From Bifidobacterium samirii (lineage in GTDB: Bacteria > Actinomycetota > Actinomycetes > Actinomycetales > Bifidobacteriaceae), in NCBI RefSeq assembly GCF_003952945.1, contig NZ_QXGK01000001.1:62001-126000 (forward strand): a stretch of 64,000 nt of DNA, in the 5' to 3' direction. The notes under the pieces are model-generated. The model saw only the letters and a list, made by a program, of their open reading frames with translations. It was not told where the DNA came from and searched no databases. Numbering within the stretch: position 1 is the first letter of the stretch; every line of letters starts with the position of its first letter. The translations under genes and the position numbers were made by a program. Shown here in pieces: positions 16,557 through 24,367 of the stretch.

Positions 16557-16757
16557 TACGGATTGCGACGCCGTTGCCCCGTTCTGCGTCGCAATCCGCC
16601 AGGATCGGACAGCCGGCATACCGATTGCGACGCTACACCCTCGTTTTGCGTCGCCATCCGTTCACGATGCCATCCGATCTTACGGATTGCGACGCTGAGG
16701 AGCCGATTCGCGTCGCCGTTCGTATAAGGGCCCCGTCCGGCATACGGATTGCGACGC
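16557..16757. repeat. R1 palindrome array, locus 1 (62-bp period)
   Basis: Four left arms of type TACGGATTGCGACGC start at 16557, 16619, 16681 and 16743, exactly 62 bp apart. The first three are followed by a 14-nt loop and a right arm GCGTCGCAATCCG (or variants), then a 20-nt linker. The fourth lacks a recognisable right arm. The array lies between the start of the EEP gene and the tRNA-Arg terminator. Confidence 0.92.
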
Positions 16758-16805
16758 GACCAGCCCCAGCCCGACCGACCGGTGCGCCTTCGCCCGGATA
16801 TGCGA

Positions 16806-16833
16806 AAGGCCCTCCGCGGGAACGGAGGGCCTT
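16806..16833 (-). terminator. Terminator of tRNA-Arg
   Basis: Stem AAGGCCCTCCG / CGGAGGGCCTT with a 6-base loop, immediately downstream of the tRNA in its own direction and followed by TTTCGCAT. Confidence 0.85.
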
Positions 16834-16836
16834 GGC

Positions 16837-16912
16837 TGGTGCCCCAGATCGGATTCGAACCGACGACACCCGCTTTAGGAGAGCGGTGCTCTATCCACTG
16901 AGCTACCAGGGC
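16837..16912 (-). tRNA. tRNA-Arg (anticodon CCT)
   Basis: The minus strand folds into a full cloverleaf: 5' GCCCTGG, D-arm GCTC...GAGC, anticodon stem CCGCT/AGCGG with loop CTCCTAA (anticodon CCT), T-loop GGTTCGAATCC, and encoded 3' CCA. It reads the rare Arg codon AGG. A TATAAT box lies 11 bp upstream and a hairpin terminator lies 3 bp downstream. Confidence 0.96.
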
Positions 16913-16923
16913 AACGATGCTCC

Positions 16924-16952
16924 ATTATACATACGCCTCGGCCAGCCCGCCA
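16924..16952 (-). promoter_or_regulatory. Promoter of tRNA-Arg
   Basis: A consensus -10 TATAAT (minus strand, 16929-16924) lies 11 bp before the tRNA 5' end. The -35 position at 17-bp spacing reads TGGCGG, a weak match. Confidence 0.7.
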
Positions 16953-17010
16953 CGCCGCGGACGCACCCTGTGATGCGACGCCACGGCGGAAGCATTCTGC
17001 AACCGTTTGC

Positions 17011-17040
17011 TTGACACGCGGTAACTAGACGACGTGTCAA
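17011..17040. promoter_or_regulatory. Inverted repeat TTGACACG / CGTGTCAA upstream of glucokinase
   Basis: Eight-base arms at 17011-17018 and 17033-17040 with a 14-bp gap, 150 bp upstream of the glucokinase start. Each arm contains TTGACA on one strand, so the site could be a pair of overlapping divergent -35 elements or a regulator site. No good -10 matches either arm. Confidence 0.4.
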
Positions 17041-17119
17041 TCGCACCTTTCCGCAAGAGCCCCAAGGCTTCGGTGTCCCGCAGACTAGGCTCCCTTTTCG
17101 ACAATATATGCGGCAACGG

Positions 17120-17147
17120 TTGCGAGGTCGCCGCGCAACGCTATGAT
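17120..17147 (+). promoter_or_regulatory. Predicted promoter of glucokinase
   Basis: TTGCGA (17120-17125), a 16-bp spacer and TATGAT (17142-17147), giving a leader of about 35 nt before the ATG at 17191. Confidence 0.5.
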
Positions 17148-17190
17148 TTGCGTGTCCCACCACAGTCACAGAGATGATCAAAGGAGAATC

Positions 17191-18138
17191 ATGTCCACGC
17201 TCGCCATTGATATCGGAGGAACCAAGATCGCCGCTGCCGTTTGCGATGCAAACGATTCCATCATCCAGCGCTGGCGCGTGCCCACGCCGATGGACGCCGA
17301 CGCGATCAACCGTCACATCGCCGACGTCTACCGTGAGGCCGTCGCGGCCGGCCACGACGTGCAGGCCATCGGCATCTCCGCGGCCGGCAACGTCGGCGCC
17401 GACCGCAAGACCATGACCTTCGCCGCGAACATCCCGGCGTGGATCAACTACAACCTGTCCGAGAACGTCGGTGCGCTCATCGACCACGCGGTGCCGGTCG
17501 TCGTCGAGAACGACGCCAACTGCGCCGGCTGGGGCGAGTACGTGCACGGCGCCGGCCAGGGCAGCCGCAACATGGTGGCGCTGACCGTCGGCACCGGTCT
17601 GGGCGGCGCGATCGTGATCAACGGCGAGCTGTTCCGCGGCTCCTTCGGCATGGCCGCCGAGCTGGGCCACCTGCCGATGGTCCCGGACGGCGACCACTGC
17701 GGCTGCGGCCTGCGCGGCTGTGCCGAACGCTACACGTCCGGCACCTCGCTCGAGAACTTCGCCAAGTCGGCCGTGCGCCGTCGTCCGCAGGACGCCGGTC
17801 GTCTGCTGGAGCTGTGCGGCGGCGACGTCACCAAGCTGGAGGGCCCGATGGTCTCCCAGGCCGCGCAGGAGGGCGACGTGCTCGGCCTGTACGCGTTCGG
17901 CAAGATCGGCGAATGGCTCGGCCGCACGATGGCCGCCGTGTCCGCCGTGCTCGACCCGGACATCTTCGTCATCGGCGGCGGCGTGGTCGCCGTGGGCGAC
18001 ATCCTGCTGGAGCCGGCCCGCTACAACTACGCCCGATTCCTCGAAGGCAGCGCCTACCGTGGCCATGCGAAGATCGTCGCCGCCACCGCCGGCCAGGACG
18101 CCGGCCTGATCGGCGCGGCGAACCTCGCCCTGCGCTGA
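17191..18138 (+). CDS. glk: ROK-family glucokinase
   Basis: 315 residues, start with AAGGAGAATC directly upstream of ATG. The N-terminal phosphate loop is AIDIGGTKIAAA, and the sugar-binding/catalytic region is ENDANCAGWGEY (Asp as base). The ROK zinc motif is seen as HCGCGLRGCAE, and a second ATP motif is IFVIGGGVV. It phosphorylates glucose released from oligosaccharides for entry into the bifid shunt. Single gene with its own predicted promoter and terminator. Confidence 0.94.
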   Translation: MSTLAIDIGGTKIAAAVCDANDSIIQRWRVPTPMDADAINRHIADVYREAVAAGHDVQAIGISAAGNVGADRKTMTFAANIPAWINYNLSENVGALIDHAVPVVVENDANCAGWGEYVHGAGQGSRNMVALTVGTGLGGAIVINGELFRGSFGMAAELGHLPMVPDGDHCGCGLRGCAERYTSGTSLENFAKSAVRRRPQDAGRLLELCGGDVTKLEGPMVSQAAQEGDVLGLYAFGKIGEWLGRTMAAVSAVLDPDIFVIGGGVVAVGDILLEPARYNYARFLEGSAYRGHAKIVAATAGQDAGLIGAANLALR

Positions 18139-18163
18139 CGCGCGCCCCGGCGAGCGGACATGC

Positions 18164-18203
18164 ATGAGGCGGCCTCCCGCAGCGATGCGGGAGGCCGCCT
18201 CAT
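18164..18203. terminator. Hairpin terminator after glucokinase
   Basis: Perfect 18-bp stem (18164-18181 with 18186-18203), loop GCGA, 26 bp after the glucokinase stop and 63 bp before the convergent PAP2 gene stop. No T-tract; probably bidirectional. Confidence 0.8.
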
Positions 18204-18265
18204 CGTATAGACGCCCGTTGGCCGTCGTCCGACGCCCGATGACCGGCGGCAGTCGCCCGCCGTCG

Positions 18266-18895
18266 TCAGTCGTCGACGGACGGCAGCAGCTGCCACAACG
18301 CGTACGACAGCACCGGGCACACGATCATCGACGTCGTCACGTCGGTCGGGAAATGCACGCCGAGCACGAGCCGTGAGAACGCGACCGCCAGCACCAGCGC
18401 CACGCCGGCCACGACGGCGACGAGACGCCAGCGCGTGCCGCGGGTCATCAGCACCAGCATCACGGCGACGATCACGGCCGCCGCGGTATGGCCGCTCGGG
18501 AAGCTCGGATCGGACGGCAGGTACGCCGATCCGACCGACGTGGCCGGCCGCGGCCGCACCACCAGCCATTTGACGCCGGTCACGTACAGGATCGGTCCGG
18601 CCGCCGCGACCAGTTCGACCAGCAGGCGACGCCACGAGCGCGTGCGCACGTATTCGACGACCGCCAGCAACGCGACGATCGCAACGCACCCGCCGAACGA
18701 GAACAGCGCGGCGCACGCGACCGCGTACGCGTGCACCGGCCCGGGCAGCGTGCCGAGCGTTTCGAGGACGGCGGTCTCGCGCGCGGTCATCGCGGCGGAC
18801 CCGCGCAGCCAGAATCCTTCGACCGGGACCATGACGCACAGCAGCACGGCGAGTGCCAGGGCGAGCGCCCGCCCGCGTTTCATCATCATTCGCAT
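18266..18895 (-). CDS. PAP2-family membrane phosphatase
   Basis: 209 residues, almost entirely hydrophobic helices. All three PAP2 motifs are present: KWLVVRPRP (motif 1), PSGH (motif 2) and SRLVLGVHFPTD (motif 3), so the catalytic His-Asp-His set is intact. It probably dephosphorylates a lipid phosphate such as undecaprenyl pyrophosphate or phosphatidate on the outer face of the membrane. Several ATGs occur at the N-terminus and the ribosome site is weak, so the start may shift by a few residues. The next minus-strand gene upstream (HAD) is separated by the R3 array. Confidence 0.9.
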   Translation of the reverse strand: MRMMMKRGRALALALAVLLCVMVPVEGFWLRGSAAMTARETAVLETLGTLPGPVHAYAVACAALFSFGGCVAIVALLAVVEYVRTRSWRRLLVELVAAAGPILYVTGVKWLVVRPRPATSVGSAYLPSDPSFPSGHTAAAVIVAVMLVLMTRGTRWRLVAVVAGVALVLAVAFSRLVLGVHFPTDVTTSMIVCPVLSYALWQLLPSVDD

Positions 18896-18970
18896 ACGTC
18901 GATTCTTACGGAACCCGTGGCCGACGCGCCGGCCGGGATGTGAGGGAGTCGTTCAGGACGCTTTTACCAG

Positions 18971-19466
18971 CGCGACACGCCCGGAGTGGTCATACAGAAA
19001 GAGGGTTGCACCCCCGAAAACCGTCCTTATCGAGACCTGACGTCCGTTCTGTGTACGCAATCCGGGTGTGTCGCGTCCATTGAGGGCGGTCGGGATCACC
19101 CGACCAGACCGGGTGGGGATCGGACGGACCCGGCACGTCACCACGGCGTCAGGTCAACTTCCCATGAAACGACACGCCCGGAGTGGTCGTACAGAACGAG
19201 GGTTGCGTCCCGAAAACCGCCTTTTCAGGGATGCAATGGCCGTTCTGCACAACCATCCCGGGTGTGTCGTGTCCATTGAGCCCGATTGGACGCAATCAGT
19301 CGGACCTGATGGGAACGGACGGGTATGACACGTCGTCATAAGGTCAGAGCATCTTCCCATAAAGGGACACGCCCGAATTGGTCATACAGAACAGCTGATA
19401 CCTCTAGATAAGGGGCGTTTTCATCAGATACCCGCCGTTCCGTATCACCAATCCGGGCGCGTCTCC
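18971..19466. repeat. R3 palindromic element array, three copies
   Basis: Three copies of a ~103-bp element at 18971-19075, 19169-19270 and 19364-19466. Each opens with GACACGCCC and closes with its complement (CGGGTGTGTCG and variants). The copies are about 196 bp apart, and the linkers are also partly conserved: TCCATTGAG follows copies 1 and 2, and CTTCCCAT precedes copies 2 and 3. Arms carry CATACAGAA or GTACAGAAC. It fills most of the 619-bp gap between the PAP2 and HAD genes, and I see no coding capacity there. Confidence 0.88.
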
Positions 19467-19514
19467 CCTACCCCGCCAGCGGGAGAGCCACCGTCCGAAT
19501 CCGGGACCGTCACG

Positions 19515-20291
19515 TCAGGCGAAGTACGCGTCGACCGCGTCCGGCAGATCGGCGGGCGTTTCGGCGACGGCGACCGCGCCGTGCGCCTCGAGTTCGCCGC
19601 CCTCGGCGTAGCCCCAGCGGCAGCCGATGCAGTCGAGGCCGTTGTCGCGCGCGCCGTCCACGTCGTTGTCGCGATCGCCGACCATGACGGCCCGGTCGCC
19701 GGCGGCCGGATCGTAGCCGAGCGCGTCGAGCGCGTAGGCGATGACCTGCGGCTTGCGGTTGCGGCTGCGGTCGAGCGTGGCGCCGTACACGGCGTCGACG
19801 AGCGGCGTCAGGCCGAAGTGGTCGAGTACGGGGAACGCCATCGCCTCGGGTTTGGCGGTGGCGGTCACGACCGTGCAGCCGCGCGCCTTGAGTTCGCCGA
19901 TCATCGCCTTGACGCCGTCGTACACGCCGCCCAGCAGGCGGCCTTCGATGAGTTCGCCGGGACGGTCCGGGTCGGGGAAGGACGGGTTGGCGTACACGCG
20001 GCGGTAGGCGGCGGTCGCCTCGTCGGCGGTGGCCGCGTCCATGCCGAACGACGCGAACGTCTCGACCAGCGGCGGTCCGATGAAGCGGTTGAGCGCGGCC
20101 GCGTCCGGCACGTCGTAGCCGAGTTCCTCGAAGGCGTGACGGACCGACGCGAGGATGCCGGGCGCCGATTCGACCAGCGTCCCGTCCACGTCCAGCATCA
20201 CGATCCGTCGTCCGCGCGCGCCGCCGTCGGCGGTCGTCGCCGCGGCGTCGGCGCCGGCCGCCGGCGCACCCATCGTCGTTTCCTGCGTCAT
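19515..20291 (-). CDS. HAD-superfamily hydrolase, phosphoglycolate-phosphatase type
   Basis: 258 residues from ATG at 20291, preceded by AAGGAG. A low-complexity lead (about 30 residues, Ala/Thr) precedes the HAD core. Motif I is MLDVDGTLVESA (nucleophile and acid Asp), motif II ends VVTATAKPE, and motif IV is VMVGDRDNDVDGARDNGL. A helical cap lies between motifs I and II, as in Gph/PPase proteins. It acts on small phosphate esters; the substrate is not identifiable. Confidence 0.9.
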   Translation of the reverse strand: MTQETTMGAPAAGADAAATTADGGARGRRIVMLDVDGTLVESAPGILASVRHAFEELGYDVPDAAALNRFIGPPLVETFASFGMDAATADEATAAYRRVYANPSFPDPDRPGELIEGRLLGGVYDGVKAMIGELKARGCTVVTATAKPEAMAFPVLDHFGLTPLVDAVYGATLDRSRNRKPQVIAYALDALGYDPAAGDRAVMVGDRDNDVDGARDNGLDCIGCRWGYAEGGELEAHGAVAVAETPADLPDAVDAYFA

Positions 20292-20456
20292 CGTCGTCTC
20301 CTTGCGTATCGTCGTCGATCGCCCGCTGCGGGGCGTGTCGCCGCCACTATACCAACCGTCCGCCACGCACGCCCGCGTGCGGCGCACATGTCGCGCCGGC
20401 GCGCGGCCTATCATGGTGGCGACGATTGATCGACGACGATGCGAAAGGCGGCGACG

Positions 20457-21608
20457 ATGGCGGCCATCACCACGGCTGAAGGACACGGCAGAACGGGCGG
20501 CGACGCCCACGACGACGGGATCGACGCGGCGGGCGCGGCCGGCGGCGGCGCGGCGCGGCCGATCGACCCGGTGCTGAAGGAGCGGTTCGAACGCTGGACC
20601 GAGATCGACGCCGACCTGGACGGACTGGACGAGGCGACGGCGGAACGCTTCCGCCGCAACCGCTACGACACGGCCCTGTTCGACCTGCCGCGCAGCGAAT
20701 ACTGGCACGATCCCGAATCCGTCGACGCGATCTGCGACATCCCCTACCTGCCCGACGGCGGCTACGACCGCGAGGCGGGCCAATGCCGCGGCCATCTGCT
20801 CGACATCTACCTGCCGCATGAGGCGGTCGTGCGCGGCGGGCACACCACGCCCGTCTACATCGACATCCACGGCGGCGGGTTCACGTACGGGTACAAGGAG
20901 CTCAACCGCAACTTCAACACGCATCTGGCGGCGCGCGGCTTCGCGGTCGCGTCGCTCAACTACCGTCCCGCGCCGCAGACCGGTCTCAAGGGCCAGCTGG
21001 CCGACGTGCAGGCGGCATTGCGCTGGCTGCGCGACCATCTGGGTGAGTATCCGGTGAACCCGGACGCGGTGTTCGTGACCGGCGATTCGGCCGGCGGCGC
21101 GCTCGCCCTGCTCACGCTGGCGATCGAGGCGAACGCGGATGCGGCGCGCGCGTTCGGCGTGGAGAAGCCGTCGGGCATCGGGTTCAAGGGCGGGGCGCTC
21201 GTGTGCGGCGTGTACTCGCTCGCCTCCCCCGACGCGGCGCGCGCGGCCGGGTTCGGCGGCGTCGGCTACGATCCGGCGAAGCGGACCATGCTCGAGGCGA
21301 TGCTCGGCGAATCGTTCTTCGACGGTCTGGACGACGCCGATCCGACGTGGCTGACCGCCGAGGGCATCGTCGCCAACGCGGACCTGCCGCCGCTGTTCGT
21401 CCTGACCGCCGGCGACGACTTCCTGGAGGCGGACGCGCTCGGCCTGTGCGCCGCACTGTCGCGCAAGGGCGCCGACTTCGAACTGTCCGACGTGAAGCCC
21501 GGCCGCCACGAGACGCTCGGCCACGTCTACCCCGTCGGCATGACGTGGCTCGATGAGAGCCAGCGCGCCCTCGACGACATCCGCTGCTTCTCCTACGACC
21601 GCTGCTGA
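20457..21608 (+). CDS. Alpha/beta hydrolase, HSL-type esterase
   Basis: 383 residues from ATG at 20457, which has AAAGG upstream; an ATG at 20439 is an alternative without a clear ribosome site. The oxyanion motif is IDIHGGGFTYG and the nucleophile elbow is GDSAGG, as in the hormone-sensitive-lipase family. The catalytic acid is probably Asp in TAGDDFLEADA and the His lies in RHETLGHVYP. No signal peptide, so it is cytoplasmic. It is divergent from the HAD gene (165 bp) and ends in a strong hairpin. Substrates are likely short-chain or acyl esters. Confidence 0.88.
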   Translation: MAAITTAEGHGRTGGDAHDDGIDAAGAAGGGAARPIDPVLKERFERWTEIDADLDGLDEATAERFRRNRYDTALFDLPRSEYWHDPESVDAICDIPYLPDGGYDREAGQCRGHLLDIYLPHEAVVRGGHTTPVYIDIHGGGFTYGYKELNRNFNTHLAARGFAVASLNYRPAPQTGLKGQLADVQAALRWLRDHLGEYPVNPDAVFVTGDSAGGALALLTLAIEANADAARAFGVEKPSGIGFKGGALVCGVYSLASPDAARAAGFGGVGYDPAKRTMLEAMLGESFFDGLDDADPTWLTAEGIVANADLPPLFVLTAGDDFLEADALGLCAALSRKGADFELSDVKPGRHETLGHVYPVGMTWLDESQRALDDIRCFSYDRC

Positions 21609-21620
21609 TCCGGAAACGGC

Positions 21621-21654
21621 AAGGCCGCCGGCATGGCGACATGCCGGCGGCCTT
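21621..21654 (+). terminator. Terminator of the esterase gene
   Basis: Perfect 15-bp stem AAGGCCGCCGGCATG / CATGCCGGCGGCCTT with loop GCGA, 12 bp after the stop codon. Confidence 0.82.
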
Positions 21655-21681
21655 CGGCTGTTCTCCGAACGAGCAACGAAA

Positions 21682-21712
21682 AAGACTCCCGATGGAATCC
21701 ATCGGGAGTCTT
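21682..21712 (-). terminator. Terminator of tRNA-Asp
   Basis: Stem AAGACTCCCGATG / CATCGGGAGTCTT, loop of 5. On the minus strand it is followed by TTTTTCG, a classical intrinsic terminator only 2 bases beyond the tRNA. Confidence 0.88.
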
Positions 21713-21714
21713 GG

Positions 21715-21791
21715 TGGCGACCACGACCGGACTTGAACCGGCGACCTCCGCCGTGACAGGGCGGCGCTCTAACCAACTGAGCTACGCGGCC
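21715..21791 (-). tRNA. tRNA-Asp (anticodon GTC)
   Basis: Cloverleaf on the minus strand: GGCCGCG acceptor, D-arm GCTC...GAGC, anticodon stem CCGCC/GGCGG with loop CTGTCAC (anticodon GTC), T-arm GGTTCAAGTCC, discriminator G and encoded CCA. A second CCA follows directly, so the transcript reads GCCACCA before the terminator stem. Confidence 0.96.
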
Positions 21792-21826
21792 GTTGTTCTC
21801 TCACTTCCGTGAGGCAACGAAATGAA

Positions 21827-21854
21827 ATAATACGCGAAACCACCACGAATGCAA
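21827..21854 (-). promoter_or_regulatory. Promoter of tRNA-Asp
   Basis: Minus-strand TTGCAT (21854-21849), 16-bp spacer, TATTAT (21832-21827), about 35 bp upstream of the mature tRNA end, leaving a short 5' leader. Confidence 0.6.
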
Positions 21855-22069
21855 GTCACGGCGTGTCGCCTTAGTTTCCAACGATTTCCGCCTCATCAAC
21901 CACGTACCTCGCAAGTCGGCCATCGGGCAATGCAGCGACCATTCCGCCCATATCCGCCCGTATCCGACCACATCCGTCCGCGACTAGGATGGCATCAGAC
22001 GACGAATCGGCCGGACCGACCGGCCACCGGCACCGACGCCGCCGGCCCATCATCATGGAAGGAACGACC

Positions 22070-22873
22070 ATGGCATACGCACTCGTCACCGGCGCATCCA
22101 GCGGCATCGGCCGCGAACTGGCGCTGCTGCTCGCCCGCGACGGCCACGACCTCATCCTCGCCGCCCGCAGCCGCAGCCGGCTCGATGCGGTCCGCGCCGT
22201 CATCGAACGCGAATGCGGCGAACGCGACGGACGCGGCGTCCACGTCGACGTCATCGCCATCGACCTGAGCGAACCGGACGCGGCCGCACGCCTGCACGAA
22301 TGGACGCGCAGCCGCGGCCGCGACGTCGACACGCTCGTCAACAACGCCGGATTCGCCGACTGGACCGACTACCTCGACGCCGACTGGGACCGCCAACAGC
22401 GCATGATGCGCCTCAACATGGAGACGCTCGCCCACCTGTGCCACCTGTACGGGCACGACATGCGCGACGCCGGCCGCGGCCGCATCCTCAACATCGCGTC
22501 CGTCGCCTCGATGATGGCCGGCCCCTACATGGCGACCTACTTCGCGACCAAGGCGTTCGTCCGATCCCTGTCCGAGGCGCTCGCCCACGAGCTGCGCGGC
22601 ACCGGCGTGAGCGTCACCTGCGTCTGCCCCGGTCCCACCACCACCGGATTCGCCGAGGCGGCGCGCATGTCCGGCCGCAACTTCTTCACGATGACCCGCC
22701 CCGCCACCGCCCGCGACCTCGCGCGATACGCGTTCCGTCGGATGAACGCCGGCGCCGTCCTCGCCTACCACGGGCCGCTCACGCGCGCGGGGGCGCTCGC
22801 CGAGCGGCTGCTGCCGCGCGCGTTCACCCGCCGCATCGCCGCGCGGATGAACGGCGGCCGGCCGCGGCGCTGA
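22070..22873 (+). CDS. Short-chain dehydrogenase/reductase
   Basis: 267 residues from ATG at 22070, which has GGAAGGAAC upstream; a longer frame starts at 21989 but would add a basic, non-conserved lead. Classical SDR features: the nucleotide loop VTGASSGIGRE, VNNAGF, the catalytic Ser in NIASVASMM, and YFATK (YxxxK). The substrate loop and C-terminus (MSGRNFFTMTRPATA) resemble the DltE/YqjQ-like subgroup. The reaction is NAD(P)-dependent carbonyl/alcohol interconversion; the substrate is unknown. Confidence 0.9.
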   Translation: MAYALVTGASSGIGRELALLLARDGHDLILAARSRSRLDAVRAVIERECGERDGRGVHVDVIAIDLSEPDAAARLHEWTRSRGRDVDTLVNNAGFADWTDYLDADWDRQQRMMRLNMETLAHLCHLYGHDMRDAGRGRILNIASVASMMAGPYMATYFATKAFVRSLSEALAHELRGTGVSVTCVCPGPTTTGFAEAARMSGRNFFTMTRPATARDLARYAFRRMNAGAVLAYHGPLTRAGALAERLLPRAFTRRIAARMNGGRPRR

Positions 22874-22910
22874 CGCCCGGCGATGCCCGATGACGCCTAC
22901 CGCCCGCCGG

Positions 22911-23243
22911 TCAGAAGACCAGTTGGACGAGGATCATGTAAAGGATCGTGCCGCCGGCGATCGAGAGCATCATGCTGCGACGCCAGCGGTGCAGGAGCAC
23001 GATCGCGGCGCAGGCGATCAGCTCCGGCAGACCGTGGTCGCCGGCGGTCGGTGTGACGTTGCGCAGCGAGTAGACGACCAGCAGGCCGGTCATCGCGTAC
23101 GGGAGCACGCGGCCGATGTAGTCGATGAAGCGCGGAGGCTCCTTCGACTCGGGGAACACCAGGAACGGCAGGAAGCGGGTGAGCAGCGTGCCGGCCGCCA
23201 CCGCGGCGACCGTCAGCACGCCCTGCAGGACGCTCATCGTCAT
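22911..23243 (-). CDS. azlD: Branched-chain amino acid export subunit AzlD
   Basis: 110 residues with four hydrophobic helices. AzlD signature features are TRFLPFLVFP, IGRVLPYAMTGLLVVYSLRNV and the final ILYMILVQLVF. It overlaps azlC by 4 bases (ATGA), so the two are translationally coupled. AzlCD (BrnFE-like) exports branched-chain amino acids or methionine. Confidence 0.93.
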   Translation of the reverse strand: MTMSVLQGVLTVAAVAAGTLLTRFLPFLVFPESKEPPRFIDYIGRVLPYAMTGLLVVYSLRNVTPTAGDHGLPELIACAAIVLLHRWRRSMMLSIAGGTILYMILVQLVF

Positions 23244-24040
23244 CGGGAACCCTCCTTATCCGCGGAATCGCCGGCATTATCGCCGGCGTCGGCACTCGCC
23301 GACGCGCCGGCGCGCACGTCGAGCCGCGGCCGCAGCACAACGAACAGGACGAGCATCGTCGCCATCGCCGGCACCATGAACCCATCCGCACCGAAGACCG
23401 CCAGACAGGCGACGGACGCGAGCACGCCGATCAGCGCGGCCTCGCGGCCGGTGCGCCCGGCGCCGTGCCACTGGTCGAGGAAGATCACCAGGAACAGCGC
23501 GGTGAGCACGAAGTCGAGGCCTTCGGTGTCGAACGGCAGGTTCGAGCCGACGAGGCCGCCGATCGTGGCGCCCGCCACCCAGTACGACTGGTTGAGCAGC
23601 GTGACCCACAGGTAGAACCATCCGCGGTCGACGCCGCCGGGCACGCGCGTCGACGAGTTGATCGCGAACGTCTCGTCGCACATGCCGTAGATCAGATACG
23701 GGCGCTTCCAGCCGAGCCCGCGGAACGCGCGCAGCATCGACAGGCCGTAGAACAGGTGGCGCGCGTTGACCATGAGCGCGAGCAGGAAGCCGGCGAGCGG
23801 GTTGAACGCGGACAGCAGCAGGTTGACGGTCACGAACTCCATCGACCCGGCGAAGATCGCCACGCTCATGCACATCGGCCACATGAACGAGAACCCCTTG
23901 ACGCCCATGAGCACGCCGTACGAGCAGCCGAGGAACAGGAAGCCGAGCGCGATCGGCACGGTCAGCGGGAACGCCGCACGCAGCGCACCGACGATGCGCG
24001 CGCGCCGGCCGGCGGCCCTTCCATGATTCATCCCGCCCAT
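23240..24040 (-). CDS. azlC: Branched-chain amino acid exporter AzlC
   Basis: 266 residues from ATG at 24040, preceded by AAAGGGGC. Large AzlC subunit: FPLTVPIALGFLFLGCSYG, FAGSMEFVTVNLL, NARHLFYGLSML and KRPYLIYGMCDETFAI are typical. The C-terminus is a short Ala/Asp-rich tail. First gene of the azlCD operon, divergent from ettA. No Lrp-type regulator is adjacent. Confidence 0.94.
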   Translation of the reverse strand: MGGMNHGRAAGRRARIVGALRAAFPLTVPIALGFLFLGCSYGVLMGVKGFSFMWPMCMSVAIFAGSMEFVTVNLLLSAFNPLAGFLLALMVNARHLFYGLSMLRAFRGLGWKRPYLIYGMCDETFAINSSTRVPGGVDRGWFYLWVTLLNQSYWVAGATIGGLVGSNLPFDTEGLDFVLTALFLVIFLDQWHGAGRTGREAALIGVLASVACLAVFGADGFMVPAMATMLVLFVVLRPRLDVRAGASASADAGDNAGDSADKEGSR

Positions 24041-24367
24041 GATGCCCCTTTCATCCTTCCGTACGTCACGATCACCCCGGTCGAGTGTATTGCGCCGGCG
24101 CCGATGTCCGCCGCGGCGGGTCGCACCGCGAGACGGGCGCGCCGGGCCGTCGTCGGATGCGCGCGGCCGCGCGTCGCCGACGGCGCAACGAGGCCCGTCA
24201 TTCCGGGGCCTCCTGTACCATGGTGGGCGGTAGTTCGGCCCGGACACGGCCTGCATACGCGCGCGGGACGCCCGCGGCGGGCGTCATCGCGCCCCACCCG
24301 GCCGAACGGACGCAGACAGACTGAAAACCGCGCAATTCCAACCCTTCTTAAGGAGAGCATTCAACCA
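24041..24367. other. Divergent intergenic region, azlC/ettA
   Basis: 327 bp with no gene I can support. It must hold both promoters. A TACCAT near 24217 is a possible -10 for ettA. The region is otherwise GC-rich without a clear operator or structured RNA motif. Confidence 0.4.

Noticed and set aside
16557-16757. CRISPR array (regular repeats with variable spacers)
   Set aside because: The repeated parts are the two arms of an interrupted palindrome, loops and linkers differ in length class, there are only 3-4 units per site, arms vary between units, and there are no cas genes. The same holds for the arrays at 26124, 37352, 41629 and 45213.
17011-17040. Simple sigma-70 promoter at TTGACACG
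   Set aside because: No acceptable -10 lies 16-18 bp downstream on either strand; the better glucokinase promoter is at 17120-17147. Kept only as an inverted repeat.
20292-21776. N-terminal extension of the HAD phosphatase across the esterase and tRNA-Asp
   Set aside because: The longer frame would read antisense through the esterase gene and through the tRNA on its own strand; ATG at 20291 with AAGGAG is the natural start.
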